DNA of 64,000 bases from Vreelandella sp031769195 (GCF_031769195.1 NZ_JAVHNP010000004.1:434001-498000), one strand, 5' to 3'. Positions 16,069-26,627 are shown, numbered from the stretch's first letter. Numbers and translations are program-made. Notes: generated by a model not told the origin, from the sequence alone.

Positions 16069-16758
16069 TTAACGGTTTCCAAACAGATGCTTACGAGCTT
16101 CAGCATCCATCGTCACCCCTGCCTCAGGGTTCACATCTTCCACTAAGGCATAGGCTTTACGCACCGCTGGGCGTTGCGACACTTCTTCAAACCAGCGTTC
16201 AAGGTCGGGGAATTCTTCCAGGGTTTGGCGCTGTTTCTCCCAGGGCACAATCCAGGGGTAAATCGCCATATCGGCAATAGAGTAGCGGTCACCACCAACG
16301 TAATGCTGCTGAGAGAGCCGCTGATCCAGCACGCTATAAAGTCGATTGGTCTCACGCACGTAGCGCTCGATGGCGTACTCTATTTTTTGCGGAGCGTAGT
16401 GGCAGAAGTGGTGGTTCTGCCCCGCCATAGGGCCAAGGCCGCCCATTTGCCAATGCAGCCATTGAAGAACGACATAACGCTCGCGCCCTTCTGTCGGTAG
16501 AAACTGGCCCGTTTTATCGGCGAGGTATTCCAAAATAGCGCCTGATTCAAACAGCGCCATGGGTTGGCCACCATCTTTCGGAGCGTGATCCACAATGGCC
16601 GGTATACGGTTATTAGGCGCAATGGTCAGAAACTCAGGGTCAAACTGCTCACCCCGGCCAATATTGATGGGCTTAACGCGGTAAGCCAACTTTGCTTCTT
16701 CAAGCATGATGGAGATTTTGTGGCCGTTCGGGGTTGTCCAGTAATACAGGTCAATCAT
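16069..16758 (-). CDS. Glutathione transferase-fold protein, YfcG/Ure2p-like
   Basis: 229-residue cytoplasmic protein with a thioredoxin-like N-terminal domain (about 1-85; MIDLYYWTTPNGHKISIMLEE) and an all-helical GST C-terminal domain (about 90-210). The TTPNGHK motif in place of a Ser/Tyr/Cys active site, the NNRIPAIVDH stretch with cis-Pro, and the long C-terminal GGLGPMAGQNHHFCHYAP segment are characteristic of the YfcG/YghU disulfide-bond oxidoreductases. The start at 16758 has AAGGAG at the right distance; the upstream Met two codons earlier would overlap that site. A perfect 26-base palindrome precedes it. It lies downstream of another GST-fold gene. Physiological substrate unknown. 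Confidence 0.82.
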   Translation of the reverse strand: MIDLYYWTTPNGHKISIMLEEAKLAYRVKPINIGRGEQFDPEFLTIAPNNRIPAIVDHAPKDGGQPMALFESGAILEYLADKTGQFLPTEGRERYVVLQWLHWQMGGLGPMAGQNHHFCHYAPQKIEYAIERYVRETNRLYSVLDQRLSQQHYVGGDRYSIADMAIYPWIVPWEKQRQTLEEFPDLERWFEEVSQRPAVRKAYALVEDVNPEAGVTMDAEARKHLFGNR

Positions 16759-16772
16759 CGCCATCTCCTTTC

Positions 16773-16798
16773 ACACAAACGGCCTAGGCCGTTTGTGT
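16773..16798. repeat. 26-base perfect palindrome between two GST genes
   Basis: ACACAAACGGCCT joined directly to its reverse complement AGGCCGTTTGTGT, with no spacer. It ends eight bases before the ribosome site of the YfcG-like gene and lies 40 bases after the stop of the next GST gene. It could be an operator bound by a dimer, or in RNA a hairpin between the genes. There is no T-run to make it a clear terminator. Confidence 0.6.
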
Positions 16799-16837
16799 TG
16801 CCTGTGGGTAGTCGGCGGCTTGTGGCCGCTTTAACAA

Positions 16838-17530
16838 TTATAGATCACGAACAGTGATGGCCTTGCCTGCCACTGAATCATGCACCTCTAGCATACGCTT
16901 AAACCACGCAGCGACGGGGTCCTTTTCGTCTACCAGTGTTTCGGTAGAAACGGTGTAAGCCCACATCATGCTGCCAAACAGCAGGTAATCGGCACCGCTT
17001 GGGGTATCCCCATCCAAAAACGGGCTCTCTTTCAACTGAGCGCTCACCGGCACCAGCGCCTGCTTTAGCAATTGCCGCCCCTGCTCAGGGTTGTTGACGA
17101 CTTCCATGGTTGCACCGAAGCGCGCCTCACGGGTTTTACGAAAGTAATCACGATCATCGGGATGAATCGCAGCTAACAGGTCTAACGCGACAATCTTAAA
17201 CAGTGCAGGCGTAACACTGCGCTCTACCAACTGCTTAAACAGCATTAAGCGCTGAAGGCTAGCTCCTTCGCCCACCACGGGTGCGTCCGGGTACGCGCGG
17301 TCTAGGTAGCGCATGATGTCAAAACTATCGGTCACCACCGTGTCGCCATCGGTCAGCACCGGTACTTTGTCGTAGTCGGCAAATGCGAGTACGTCTTTTT
17401 CCTGGAAGCGCCACGCAACGGTCGTATAGTCCAGCCCTTTATGAGCTAGCGTCATACGCACGCGCCAGCAATAAGGCGAAAAACGTAGCCGCTCATCTCG
17501 GCCGCACAAGTCATAAAGTGTTATTGCCAT
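16838..17530 (-). CDS. Glutathione transferase family protein, LigE/LigF-like
   Basis: 230-residue cytoplasmic protein with an N-terminal thioredoxin-like domain whose SPYCWRVRMTLAHKGL motif (about residues 18-33) is typical of the beta-etherase-like GST group, followed by the VPVLTDGD cis-Pro region, the TDSFDIMRYLDRAYP glutathione-binding turn and a helical C-terminal domain. Reaction and substrate cannot be assigned; the family includes etherases and maleylacetoacetate-isomerase-like enzymes. It lies upstream of the other GST-fold gene on the same strand, 79 bases apart, and could share its transcript. GGAGAG precedes the start codon. Confidence 0.78.
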   Translation of the reverse strand: MAITLYDLCGRDERLRFSPYCWRVRMTLAHKGLDYTTVAWRFQEKDVLAFADYDKVPVLTDGDTVVTDSFDIMRYLDRAYPDAPVVGEGASLQRLMLFKQLVERSVTPALFKIVALDLLAAIHPDDRDYFRKTREARFGATMEVVNNPEQGRQLLKQALVPVSAQLKESPFLDGDTPSGADYLLFGSMMWAYTVSTETLVDEKDPVAAWFKRMLEVHDSVAGKAITVRDL

Positions 17531-17894
17531 CGGGTCGCTCTCCTTCCTTTCTAAGTGGTTTATCGACTACTACAGTGAGTCTAAGTGATTAGCGACGCAA
17601 GCGACGCCCTTAAACCTCCGGGTAACGGGCTAGAGCACTGTCTATTAGTCTAATGAGTGCTATGAAGCAAGCGAACACAAGAAAAGTTCAAAGTCGCTAT
17701 AAAACAACACGTTAAATTAAAACGACCGCTTAGTTTATAGACTAATTCGCCCCGCACCACTGGTAAGACCAATTTTCCAATGTAGTCATTCAGCCCGCCT
17801 AACCGTATCTTTCACGCTGACCCAACTATCATTGACAATGACAAGTTGGCTACTGCGGAGCACACCAAATCAATAACAAGGGGCCGTTCCTCCC
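17531..17894. other. Intergenic region between GST gene and LldP/GlcA-type permease
   Basis: 364 bases without a credible gene. The right half is A/T-rich and must hold the permease promoter; it contains the TGGTAAGACCA element at 17761-17771. No RNA gene, repeat or small reading frame with a ribosome site was recognised. Confidence 0.6.
17761..17771. promoter_or_regulatory. TGGTAAGACCA operator candidate of the LldP/GlcA permease
   Basis: Matches the FadR-subfamily pattern TnGTnnnACnA exactly, 124 bases upstream of the permease start. It differs in one base from TGGTCAGACCA at 31997-32007 in the glcC-glcD promoter. This suggests that a GlcC- or LldR-type regulator, perhaps the GlcC of this window, controls the permease. 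Confidence 0.5.
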
Positions 17895-19586
<1,692 letters not shown>

Positions 19587-19614
19587 TAGCTCCCTGCTGG
19601 ACCCCGTAGAACGA

Positions 19615-19649
19615 TTTACCCCCAGGCATTGCCTGGGGGTAAATTTTTT
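19615..19649 (+). terminator. Rho-independent terminator of the permease gene
   Basis: TTTACCCCCAGGCA and TGCCTGGGGGTAAA form a 14-base-pair stem with a one-base centre in the simplest pairing, followed by TTTTTT. A strong terminator 28 bases after the permease stop. Confidence 0.92.
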
Positions 19650-19680
19650 GGTGCGGTGCTTAACTCACTTAAAGAGCCTA

Positions 19681-20205
19681 TCAGCCGATACGCTTTAGCG
19701 TTGTCGCATGCTGCTGCCCGCGAATCACATAGCTCTGAGCGTTAAGTTTTAGCGCTTCCACTGCCTTTGCCGATAGCTCTCTCACCACTTTGGCAGGCGA
19801 GCCGACAATCAGAGAGTTAGGTGGAAATACCGCGCCCTCTTTAATAAAGGCACCCGCGCCGACCAAACTGTTTTCACCAATCACAGCCCCATTGAGCACC
19901 ACCGCCTGAATACCGATCAAGCAGCCATCCCCTACGGTACAGCCATGCAGCATTGCCTGATGGCCTACCGTGACGCCTTTGCCAACTTTTAACGGGTAGC
20001 CCGGGTCAGCATGCAACACGGCACCATCTTGAATATTGCTCTCTTCACCGATTTCCAGGTGGTCGCTGTCGCCGCGCAGCACGGCTTGATACCACACGCT
20101 TGAGCGCGCATTCAGGGTGACCTGACCGATGACATCCGCCGTATCGGCAATATACACATCGTCATGAATCGCAGGCTGATGCTCGCCAAATTGATAGATG
20201 GCCAC
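19681..20205 (-). CDS. Gamma-carbonic anhydrase family protein
   Basis: 174-residue left-handed beta-helix protein of the YrdA/PaaY gamma-carbonic anhydrase group, built of hexapeptide repeats from about residue 15 to 140. The metal-binding His residues are seen in GAVLHADPG and in VGHQAMLHGC. Related proteins hydrate CO2, act as thioesterases in CoA-dependent catabolism (PaaY) or are uncharacterised. It is the last gene of the TRAP-crotonase-CoA-transferase operon, 28 bases after the FAD/Fe-S dehydrogenase, so a PaaY-like housekeeping role in that pathway is plausible. That role is inference; a general anhydrase cannot be excluded. Confidence 0.85.
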   Translation of the reverse strand: MAIYQFGEHQPAIHDDVYIADTADVIGQVTLNARSSVWYQAVLRGDSDHLEIGEESNIQDGAVLHADPGYPLKVGKGVTVGHQAMLHGCTVGDGCLIGIQAVVLNGAVIGENSLVGAGAFIKEGAVFPPNSLIVGSPAKVVRELSAKAVEALKLNAQSYVIRGQQHATTLKRIG

Positions 20206-20233
20206 GTGACTCTCCTTTTGTTGGTTGTCGCTA

Positions 20234-23227
20234 TCAGGCTAGCGCTTGCGCCAGCAAGCGAGCAACGTGAATCGCTTCGCGCCCGCTGCCATCCTGAATT
20301 TGATGGCGGCAGCTGGTGCCGTCGGCCACTAACACGGCACTCTTATCCGCGCTTCGCACAGCAGGCAACAGCGTCAGCTCCGCCATTTTCAGGGAGGCCT
20401 CGTAGTGTTCGGCTTCATAGCCAAAACTGCCCGCCATGCCGCAGCAAGACGACTCAATCGTCTCGACCGATACGCCAGGAATCCAGTTCAGCACTTGTTC
20501 TACCGGACGCAACGCATCAAACGCTTTCTGATGGCAGTGCCCATGTAACATCACGCGCTGGCCTTCCATGGGTTTTAGCTGCAAAGGCAGCTCACCCGCC
20601 GAGTGGGCGTGCACCAAAAATTCTTCAAACAGATAGGCCGATGCTGACAGCGCCTGCGCCTGCTCCCCAAAACCATACTGTAAGAACTCATCGCGCATGC
20701 TGAGCAAGCAAGAAGGTTCCAGCCCCACCACGGCCACGCCGCGCTCTACAAACGGCATCAGGAAATCTAGCGTGCGCTGCGCTTCGGCTTTGGCCTTCTC
20801 GAACTGGCCTGAAGAGAGGTAGGTGCGGCCACAGCAGAGCGGCCGCTGACCTTGGGTCACGTTAAGATGAACCTGATAACCAGCGGCCTCCAGCACCTGC
20901 TTGGCGGCGGAGGCATTGTCGCCCTCCATGTAGTTATTGAAGGTATCGACAAACAACAACACCTCTCTCTCCGCGGTTGACGAAGAGTCCGCCGTCGCCA
21001 GGAAATTGCCGTTAAACGCGGGGAGCGCTCTTTGCGGGGCAAGGTTGAGCGCCTGCTTGACGCGCTTCGCCAGCCAAGGAGCCTGTTCTATACCGTTCAA
21101 CAAACCTGACAATCGGCTCGCCCAGGGGGCGTAACGGGGCATCTCGCCAACCATCCGGTCTCGCAACGTGAGGCCTTTGGCGCGCACCCGGGCCGCCCGC
21201 GCTTCAATCTTGAACTTCGCCATATCAACGCCCGTGGGGCAGTCGCGTTTGCAGCCTTTACATGAAACGCATAGGTCCAGCGCTTCTTTCACCTCATCGC
21301 TGGCCAGCCCCTCATCCCCCAACTGACCTGAGAGCACTTGCCGTAATGTATTCGCTCTGCCCCGAGTCAGGTGCTGCTCCTCTTTGGTGATGCGGTAACT
21401 GGGGCACATGGTGCCTGCATCGAACTTGCGGCAGTGGCCGTTGTTGTTACACATCTCTACCGCCATGGCCAGGCCATGGGTAGTATCTCCGGCGCTGCCC
21501 GGCGGCGTTTGCTCACCGGTGAGTGGGTCCCGATGCACGTTCCAGGGGGACCAATCAAACACTGGCGTCACCGGGATACGTTGATAGGTGGATGGAAAAC
21601 GGAAATAGCGCTCGTCATCCATTTTCGGGGTATCGACGATTTTTCCAGGATTGAACAGGTTTTCTGGATCAAAGAGCTGTTTCACTTCGCGGAAAGCGTC
21701 ATTTATGGTCTCGCCAAACTGCCAAGCGACCCATTCGCCACGGCAAATACCGTCGCCGTGCTCGCCGGAATACGCGCCCTTGTACTCACGCACCAGCGCA
21801 GAGGCCAGCTCAGCGATTTCGCGCATTTTTTGCGCCCCATCGCGGCGCATGTCCAAAATAGGGCGCACATGCAGCGTGCCGACTCCGGCGTGGGCATACC
21901 AGGTACCCTCGGTACCGTAGCGATTAAACACATCGGTGAGTTTTGCGGTGTATTCGGCAAGATGCTCAAGAGGCACGGCGCAGTCTTCGATAAAGGAGAC
22001 CGGTTTACCGTCGCCTTTCATGCTCATCATGATATTGAGCCCAGCTTTGCGCACGTTCCACAGCGCTTTTTGCTCTGCGGCCTCCGGCATATTTACCACG
22101 CTGCCGGGCAGGCCTAAATCGCCCATTAGCTCATTAAGGCGCTGCAGCGACTCAAGCTGCGCCTCTCGGTCTTGCCCAGCAAACTCCACCAGCAAAATGG
22201 CCTCTGGTTTGCCGATCAGCGCTTTTTCGATCACCGGCCTGAACGCTGGGTTTTCCAGTGAGAGTTCGATCATCGTACGGTCTACTAGCTCCACCGCCAT
22301 CGGCCCCAGCTTGACGATATGCTGAGTAACATCCATAGCTTGGTAGAACGTGGGGAAGTTAACCACCCCCAGCACTTTTTGTTCGGGAAGCGGTGACAGT
22401 TTGAGCTTGATACGCCGGCTTACCCCGAGCGTTCCTTCAGAGCCGATGAGCAAGTGCGCTAAATTCGCCCGCCCATCCGGGTCATAGGGGATAGGGTTTT
22501 GGCAGTCGAACAGGTCGAGGTTATAGCCCCCTACGCGACGCAACACCTTGGGAAAGTGGTCGCGAATATCATGACCGACCCGATCGGCAATGGCTTTTAC
22601 CTGCTGAGCAAGTCGCTGTTCCCGTGAGCCATCGGCAAAGCCATCTACAAAGCTGAAATTAACGTCGCATCCATCGGCTAGTGTGGCTTCGACGCCCTCG
22701 ACGTTGTGCACCATGTTGCCGTAGTAAATAGAGCGCGACCCACAGGAGTTGTTACCTGCCATACCGCCGATGGTGCACTGAGCGCTGGTGGATACATCCA
22801 CCGGATACCATAGCCCATGGGGCTTGAGCCAAGCATTGAGATGATCCAGTACCATACCGGGTTCTACCACCACGGTACGTGCGTCGGGGTCAAACTCCAC
22901 CACTTGGTTCAACCAGCGCGTGGTATCAATGACCAGCGCCTCACCAACGGTTTGACCACACTGGCTGGTGCCTGCCCCGCGCGCCAACACGGGCACGCGA
23001 GCATCACGGGCAATGTCCAGAGCGATCTTAAGATCTTCTTGGTGGCGCGGGATCACCACGCCAACAGGAGTTATCTGATAAATGGATGCGTCAGTGGCAT
23101 AACGCCCCCGAGTCGCCTGATCAAATAAGACATCGCCAGTCAGTTCTCGAGAAAGACGTTCAGCTAGTCCGCTGATCGGCTTAATTTTGGCATCTCTAGG
23201 CGCATGTTGGCTGGTCAGTGACGTCAT
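20234..23227 (-). CDS. FAD-linked oxidase / Fe-S fusion, D-2-hydroxyacid dehydrogenase type
   Basis: 997-residue single-chain dehydrogenase probably oxidising a D-2-hydroxy acid (2-hydroxyglutarate- or lactate-like) and passing electrons on through Fe-S clusters. N-terminal FAD-binding PCMH-type domain (about 45-280; ARGAGTSQCGQTVGEALVIDTTRW), FAD-oxidase C-terminal domain (about 300-545; EHGDGICRGEW), a ferredoxin-like part with two Fe-S cysteine sets near 590-605 and 652-663 (CVSCKGCKRDCP) and two CCG domains (CCGRTYLSSGQF near 797, CHQKAF near 897, SSCCGMAGSFG near 929). The start at 23227 has GGGGAGAAG upstream and removes 56 unrelated residues. It resembles fused DldII/YdiJ-type enzymes. 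It follows the aminotransferase after 14 bases. Confidence 0.85.
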   Translation of the reverse strand: MTSLTSQHAPRDAKIKPISGLAERLSRELTGDVLFDQATRGRYATDASIYQITPVGVVIPRHQEDLKIALDIARDARVPVLARGAGTSQCGQTVGEALVIDTTRWLNQVVEFDPDARTVVVEPGMVLDHLNAWLKPHGLWYPVDVSTSAQCTIGGMAGNNSCGSRSIYYGNMVHNVEGVEATLADGCDVNFSFVDGFADGSREQRLAQQVKAIADRVGHDIRDHFPKVLRRVGGYNLDLFDCQNPIPYDPDGRANLAHLLIGSEGTLGVSRRIKLKLSPLPEQKVLGVVNFPTFYQAMDVTQHIVKLGPMAVELVDRTMIELSLENPAFRPVIEKALIGKPEAILLVEFAGQDREAQLESLQRLNELMGDLGLPGSVVNMPEAAEQKALWNVRKAGLNIMMSMKGDGKPVSFIEDCAVPLEHLAEYTAKLTDVFNRYGTEGTWYAHAGVGTLHVRPILDMRRDGAQKMREIAELASALVREYKGAYSGEHGDGICRGEWVAWQFGETINDAFREVKQLFDPENLFNPGKIVDTPKMDDERYFRFPSTYQRIPVTPVFDWSPWNVHRDPLTGEQTPPGSAGDTTHGLAMAVEMCNNNGHCRKFDAGTMCPSYRITKEEQHLTRGRANTLRQVLSGQLGDEGLASDEVKEALDLCVSCKGCKRDCPTGVDMAKFKIEARAARVRAKGLTLRDRMVGEMPRYAPWASRLSGLLNGIEQAPWLAKRVKQALNLAPQRALPAFNGNFLATADSSSTAEREVLLFVDTFNNYMEGDNASAAKQVLEAAGYQVHLNVTQGQRPLCCGRTYLSSGQFEKAKAEAQRTLDFLMPFVERGVAVVGLEPSCLLSMRDEFLQYGFGEQAQALSASAYLFEEFLVHAHSAGELPLQLKPMEGQRVMLHGHCHQKAFDALRPVEQVLNWIPGVSVETIESSCCGMAGSFGYEAEHYEASLKMAELTLLPAVRSADKSAVLVADGTSCRHQIQDGSGREAIHVARLLAQALA

Positions 23228-23241
23228 GACACTTCTCCCCT

Positions 23242-24465
23242 TTAACGCGCCGCTTGCTCGCTGGCGGACGGCAGCGGGTTCGCCGCAAAATAGTCCAGCG
23301 CTGCCAATACACCGCTGCCGCGAAGCGATACGCCTGCCATCTTCATCCCCGCTTCGCAGCCGCCTAAGGTGGCAATCAGCGTCAGGTCGTTGCAATCCCC
23401 CAGGTGCCCAATGCGGAACATTTTGCCCTTCGCCTTGCCAAGGCCCATCCCCAGCGAGAGATCAAAACGCTCATAAATGATCTTGCGCACCGCATCTGCA
23501 TCCACGCCTTCCGGCATGACCACACCGGTAAGTACAGGGGAGTAAAGCGTTGGGTCTTGGCACTGAATCTCTAACCCCCACGCTTGTACCGCCGCACGTA
23601 CCCCCGCCGCCCAGCGCTGATGGCGGGCCAACACCTGCGGCATGCCTTCATCTAGCAGCATGTCGAGCGATTCATTAAGGCCGTACAGCAAGTTGGTGCT
23701 GGGGGTATAGGGCCAATAGCCGTTCTGGTTGGCTTCAAGAATTTCATCCCAGGCCCAAAAACTCTTAGGCAGCTTGGCCCGCTTGCTCACTTCAATCGCT
23801 TTAGGTGAAAGCGCATTAAAACTAATGCCCGGCGGCAGCATTAGGCCTTTTTGTGAACCGGACACCGTGACATCCACTCCCCACTCATCGTGGCGGTAAT
23901 CGGCACTGGCCAACCCGGAAATGGTATCCACAATCAACAAGGCCGGGTGATTGGCCTCATCGATAGCTCGGCGAACCGCCGCGATGTCACTGGTAACCCC
24001 CGTGGAAGTTTCGTTGTGCACCACACAGACCGCTTTAATCTCATGCTGCGCGTCATCTTTAAGACGGTCTTTAATCATCTCGGCCTGCACCCCTTGGCGC
24101 CAGCCCTCATACCCTGGCAGGCCAATAAATTCAGGCGTTAGATCTAGGCGCAGCGCCATCTTGTGCCACAGCGTGGCAAAGTGGCCGGTTTCAAACATAA
24201 GCACCCGGTCGCCAGGCGACATGGTGTTGGCCAGCGCCGCTTCCCACGCGCCCGTGCCCGAGGCTGGGTAGATCACTACCGGGTGCTCGGTCTTGAACAC
24301 CTGCTTGGTCTTGGCCAGCAGCTCGCGGCCCAGTGCGCCAAACTCTGGCCCACGGTGATCAATCGTTGGCAGGCTCATGGCCCGCAGGATGCGGTCTGGC
24401 ACCGGCGATGGGCCAGGAATTTGCAGGAAATGGCGGCCGGAGGGGTGAAAATCGAGTTTTAACAT
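23242..24465 (-). CDS. Class V aminotransferase, serine/alanine-glyoxylate type
   Basis: 407-residue PLP enzyme close to serine-glyoxylate and alanine-glyoxylate aminotransferases: HFLQIPGPSPVPDRILRAM (13-30), PTIDHRGPEFG (33-43), the substrate-facing ASGTGAWEAAL, VDTISGLAS (about 179-187) and the PLP lysine K206 in VSGSQKGLML. It would convert glyoxylate to glycine with a donor amino acid. GGAAG lies before the start. Operon partner of the CoA-transferase and the FAD/Fe-S dehydrogenase. The ureidoglycine-glyoxylate aminotransferase PucG is in the same family, but this gene lies outside the ureide cluster, and BhcA-type aspartate-glyoxylate enzymes are another possibility. Substrate in this operon is unknown. 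Confidence 0.85.
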   Translation of the reverse strand: MLKLDFHPSGRHFLQIPGPSPVPDRILRAMSLPTIDHRGPEFGALGRELLAKTKQVFKTEHPVVIYPASGTGAWEAALANTMSPGDRVLMFETGHFATLWHKMALRLDLTPEFIGLPGYEGWRQGVQAEMIKDRLKDDAQHEIKAVCVVHNETSTGVTSDIAAVRRAIDEANHPALLIVDTISGLASADYRHDEWGVDVTVSGSQKGLMLPPGISFNALSPKAIEVSKRAKLPKSFWAWDEILEANQNGYWPYTPSTNLLYGLNESLDMLLDEGMPQVLARHQRWAAGVRAAVQAWGLEIQCQDPTLYSPVLTGVVMPEGVDADAVRKIIYERFDLSLGMGLGKAKGKMFRIGHLGDCNDLTLIATLGGCEAGMKMAGVSLRGSGVLAALDYFAANPLPSASEQAAR

Positions 24466-24570
24466 GATGTCGCTTCCTATTGTTGTTGTGATGCGGTGGT
24501 TGTGAGGTGGTTATCACGAGATAGCACGGCGCTAAATTGGATAATGAATGCAAATGGTTCGTTTAAAAAA

Positions 24571-25758
24571 TTACTTAATGCACCCTTCAGCGCGCAGCGT
24601 GTCTCGCTCTTCATTTGTCAGGCCTAATTGCTCCAGCACTTCATCGGTATGCTGGGCAAACAGCGGCGCGGAGGAGCGAATCTGGGCAGGCGTGCGTGAA
24701 AACTTACTGGGAAAGCCGATGGTTTTCATTTTGCCGATCACGGGGTGGTCCATCTCCTCTACCATGCCACGGGCCAGGTAGTGCTCATCCTGCATGGCCT
24801 GGGCGAAATCATTGATGGGGCCTGCCGGAACGCCTGCGGTATCACACAGCGCCAGCCACTCATCGACGGTTTGGTGGGCCATCAGCTCTTCAAGCAGCGC
24901 CTCCAGCTCATCCACGTGCTGGCCGCGGTCATGATTCGTCAAAAAGCGAGGGTCTTCCATCAGCGAGGCGTGCTGTAACACATCACCGCAAAACCGCTCC
25001 CAGGTCCGCTGATTGGCGCAGCCCAGCATTAAATAGCCATCTTTGGCTTTCACCGCCTGATAAGGCGCTGACACCCGATGACGCCAGCCGGTAGGGCCAG
25101 GCACCGTGCCTTCAGAGAAGTAAGCCGCCGCTTCCCAGGTAAACCAGGGCAACCCGCATTCGGTAATGGCGATGTCGATGTGCTGACCCTCTCCCGTATT
25201 CATCTTGTGAATATGGGCCGCCAAAATGGAGTAAACCGCCGTGATGCCGCCGCCGATGTCGTAGACCGCGATGCCGGTTTTTAGCGGGCGCCGCCCAGCT
25301 TCACCGGTCATCGACATCAGCCCGGTCATGCCTTGCGCGACTAAATCAAACCCGCCTTTATGGCTATAAGGGCCGGTTTGGCCGTAGCCCGAAATAGAGC
25401 AGTAAACGATGCCTGGATTAATCGCTTTGATGGTGTCGTAATCTATCGACAGCGACTTGGTGACCCCGGGGCGATAGTTCTCGACGATGACATCCGCATC
25501 GGCCGCCAGCCGATAAAAGATCTGGCGGGCACGCTCATCTTTAAGATTTAAGGAAATGCTTTTCTTGTTGCGGTTAATTTGTGAAAAGCAGGTCGACTCG
25601 CCGTTCACGTATGGGCCCATCTGGCGGCTGTCGTCGCCCCCATTCAGCTTCTCTACCTTGATGACCTCAGCGCCCATATCCGCCAGCACCATAGTGCAGT
25701 AGGGCCCTGCCATAATCTGTGACACATCGAGTACTTTTATATTCTGTAAAGGAAGCAT
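24571..25758 (-). CDS. Family III (CaiB/BaiF) CoA-transferase
   Basis: 395-residue CoA-transferase of family III, which moves CoA between carboxylic acids by way of an aspartyl anhydride. Typical segments are the N-terminal LPLQNIKVLDVSQIMAGPYCTMVLADMGAEVIKVE (in pieces, residues 3-36), NRNKKSISLNL (62-72), ENYRPG (93-98) and GGFDLVAQGMTGLMSMTGE around residues 135-153, where D138 is the likely nucleophile. Probably activates the imported acid as its CoA ester for the crotonase-fold protein encoded 52 bases upstream. The family includes formyl-CoA, crotonobetainyl-CoA, succinyl-CoA:glutarate and itaconate enzymes; sequence alone does not select one. Confidence 0.88.
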   Translation of the reverse strand: MLPLQNIKVLDVSQIMAGPYCTMVLADMGAEVIKVEKLNGGDDSRQMGPYVNGESTCFSQINRNKKSISLNLKDERARQIFYRLAADADVIVENYRPGVTKSLSIDYDTIKAINPGIVYCSISGYGQTGPYSHKGGFDLVAQGMTGLMSMTGEAGRRPLKTGIAVYDIGGGITAVYSILAAHIHKMNTGEGQHIDIAITECGLPWFTWEAAAYFSEGTVPGPTGWRHRVSAPYQAVKAKDGYLMLGCANQRTWERFCGDVLQHASLMEDPRFLTNHDRGQHVDELEALLEELMAHQTVDEWLALCDTAGVPAGPINDFAQAMQDEHYLARGMVEEMDHPVIGKMKTIGFPSKFSRTPAQIRSSAPLFAQHTDEVLEQLGLTNEERDTLRAEGCIK

Positions 25759-25810
25759 GCGCTTTCCTCCTTAAGCCTGTTGTAGTCCTTTGATAAAGCC
25801 ATCAACAGGG

Positions 25811-26617
25811 TTATTGTCCGCGCCACTCAAAAGGCGTTTTATTAACGAACTTGTTCACCGCCGCCGTGAAATCCTGGCTCATGTAACACGTAGCAACCCA
25901 ATCATCGCTGGCGTCAGGCGAGAGCCGCCGCTGGGCCTGCACGCGATTGATCAGTGCCTTACTGGCCTGTAGGGTCAGCGGCGCGCGCTTGGCAAATTCG
26001 GCGGCAATGGCGGCGACGTCTGAATAGATGTTCTGTGCCGCAAACAGCTGGTTGATTAAGCCCGCCTTTAACGCCTCGTCAGCACTTATTAGCTTCGCCA
26101 TCATGAGTACTTCTTTGGTGCGTGGAATGCCGACCATATCCACCAGCCGAGAGATGTTGGTAATGGAGAGCGTGTTGCCTAACGTTTTGGCAATCGGCAC
26201 ACCAAACTTCATCGTGTCGGTGGCATAACGAAAATCACATACCAGCGCCAACGCTGCCCCGCCGCCCACACAGGCCCCTTCAATCAGCGCCAGCGTAGGT
26301 TTAGGGAAGGTTTCTAGCTTCCCAACGACCCGGTCAATGCGCCGCTCGTAGCCAATGGCATCCTCCGCTTCGGCAAAATGCGCAAACTGGGTAATATCAG
26401 TGCCAGCGACAAAGGCTTCTCCCCCAACACCGTGAAGCACCAGCGCATGAATAGTGGCATCGTCTGCGAGCGTGTCGCAGTAGTACTCCAACGCGTTATA
26501 CATCTCCCACGTCATGGCATTGCGGCTTTGAGGTCGGTTGAAGCCAATCCAGGCCACGCCCTCTTTCACTTCAAAACAGACGCTGTCCGTGGTGGGTGCT
26601 TGCAGTTGCTGTGTCAT
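25811..26617 (-). CDS. Crotonase-fold protein lacking both hydratase glutamates
   Basis: 268-residue enoyl-CoA hydratase/isomerase superfamily protein. The oxyanion-hole segments are present (GGEAFVAGTDITQF near 65-78; CVGGGAALALVCD at 116-128). The two catalytic glutamates of true hydratases (GGGCE and FGQPE positions) are replaced by A122 and I142 (in FGVPIAKTLGN). The fold is therefore sound, but ordinary enoyl-CoA hydration is not expected; another crotonase reaction such as isomerisation, thioester hydrolysis or retro-aldol cleavage is likelier. The start at 26617 follows a G-rich ribosome site and lies ten bases after the TRAP large-subunit gene. Downstream is the CoA-transferase gene. 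Confidence 0.85.
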   Translation of the reverse strand: MTQQLQAPTTDSVCFEVKEGVAWIGFNRPQSRNAMTWEMYNALEYYCDTLADDATIHALVLHGVGGEAFVAGTDITQFAHFAEAEDAIGYERRIDRVVGKLETFPKPTLALIEGACVGGGAALALVCDFRYATDTMKFGVPIAKTLGNTLSITNISRLVDMVGIPRTKEVLMMAKLISADEALKAGLINQLFAAQNIYSDVAAIAAEFAKRAPLTLQASKALINRVQAQRRLSPDASDDWVATCYMSQDFTAAVNKFVNKTPFEWRGQ

Positions 26618-26627
26618 GTGCGCCCCC

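Noticed and set aside
21371..22117. 248-codon plus-strand frame inside the FAD/Fe-S gene
   Set aside because: Antisense shadow of a well-supported 997-residue protein.
23242..24465. Ureidoglycine-glyoxylate aminotransferase PucG as the name of the class V enzyme
   Set aside because: The gene is in the TRAP/crotonase operon, 9 kb from the ureide genes, and AllE already handles ureidoglycine; family likeness alone does not decide.
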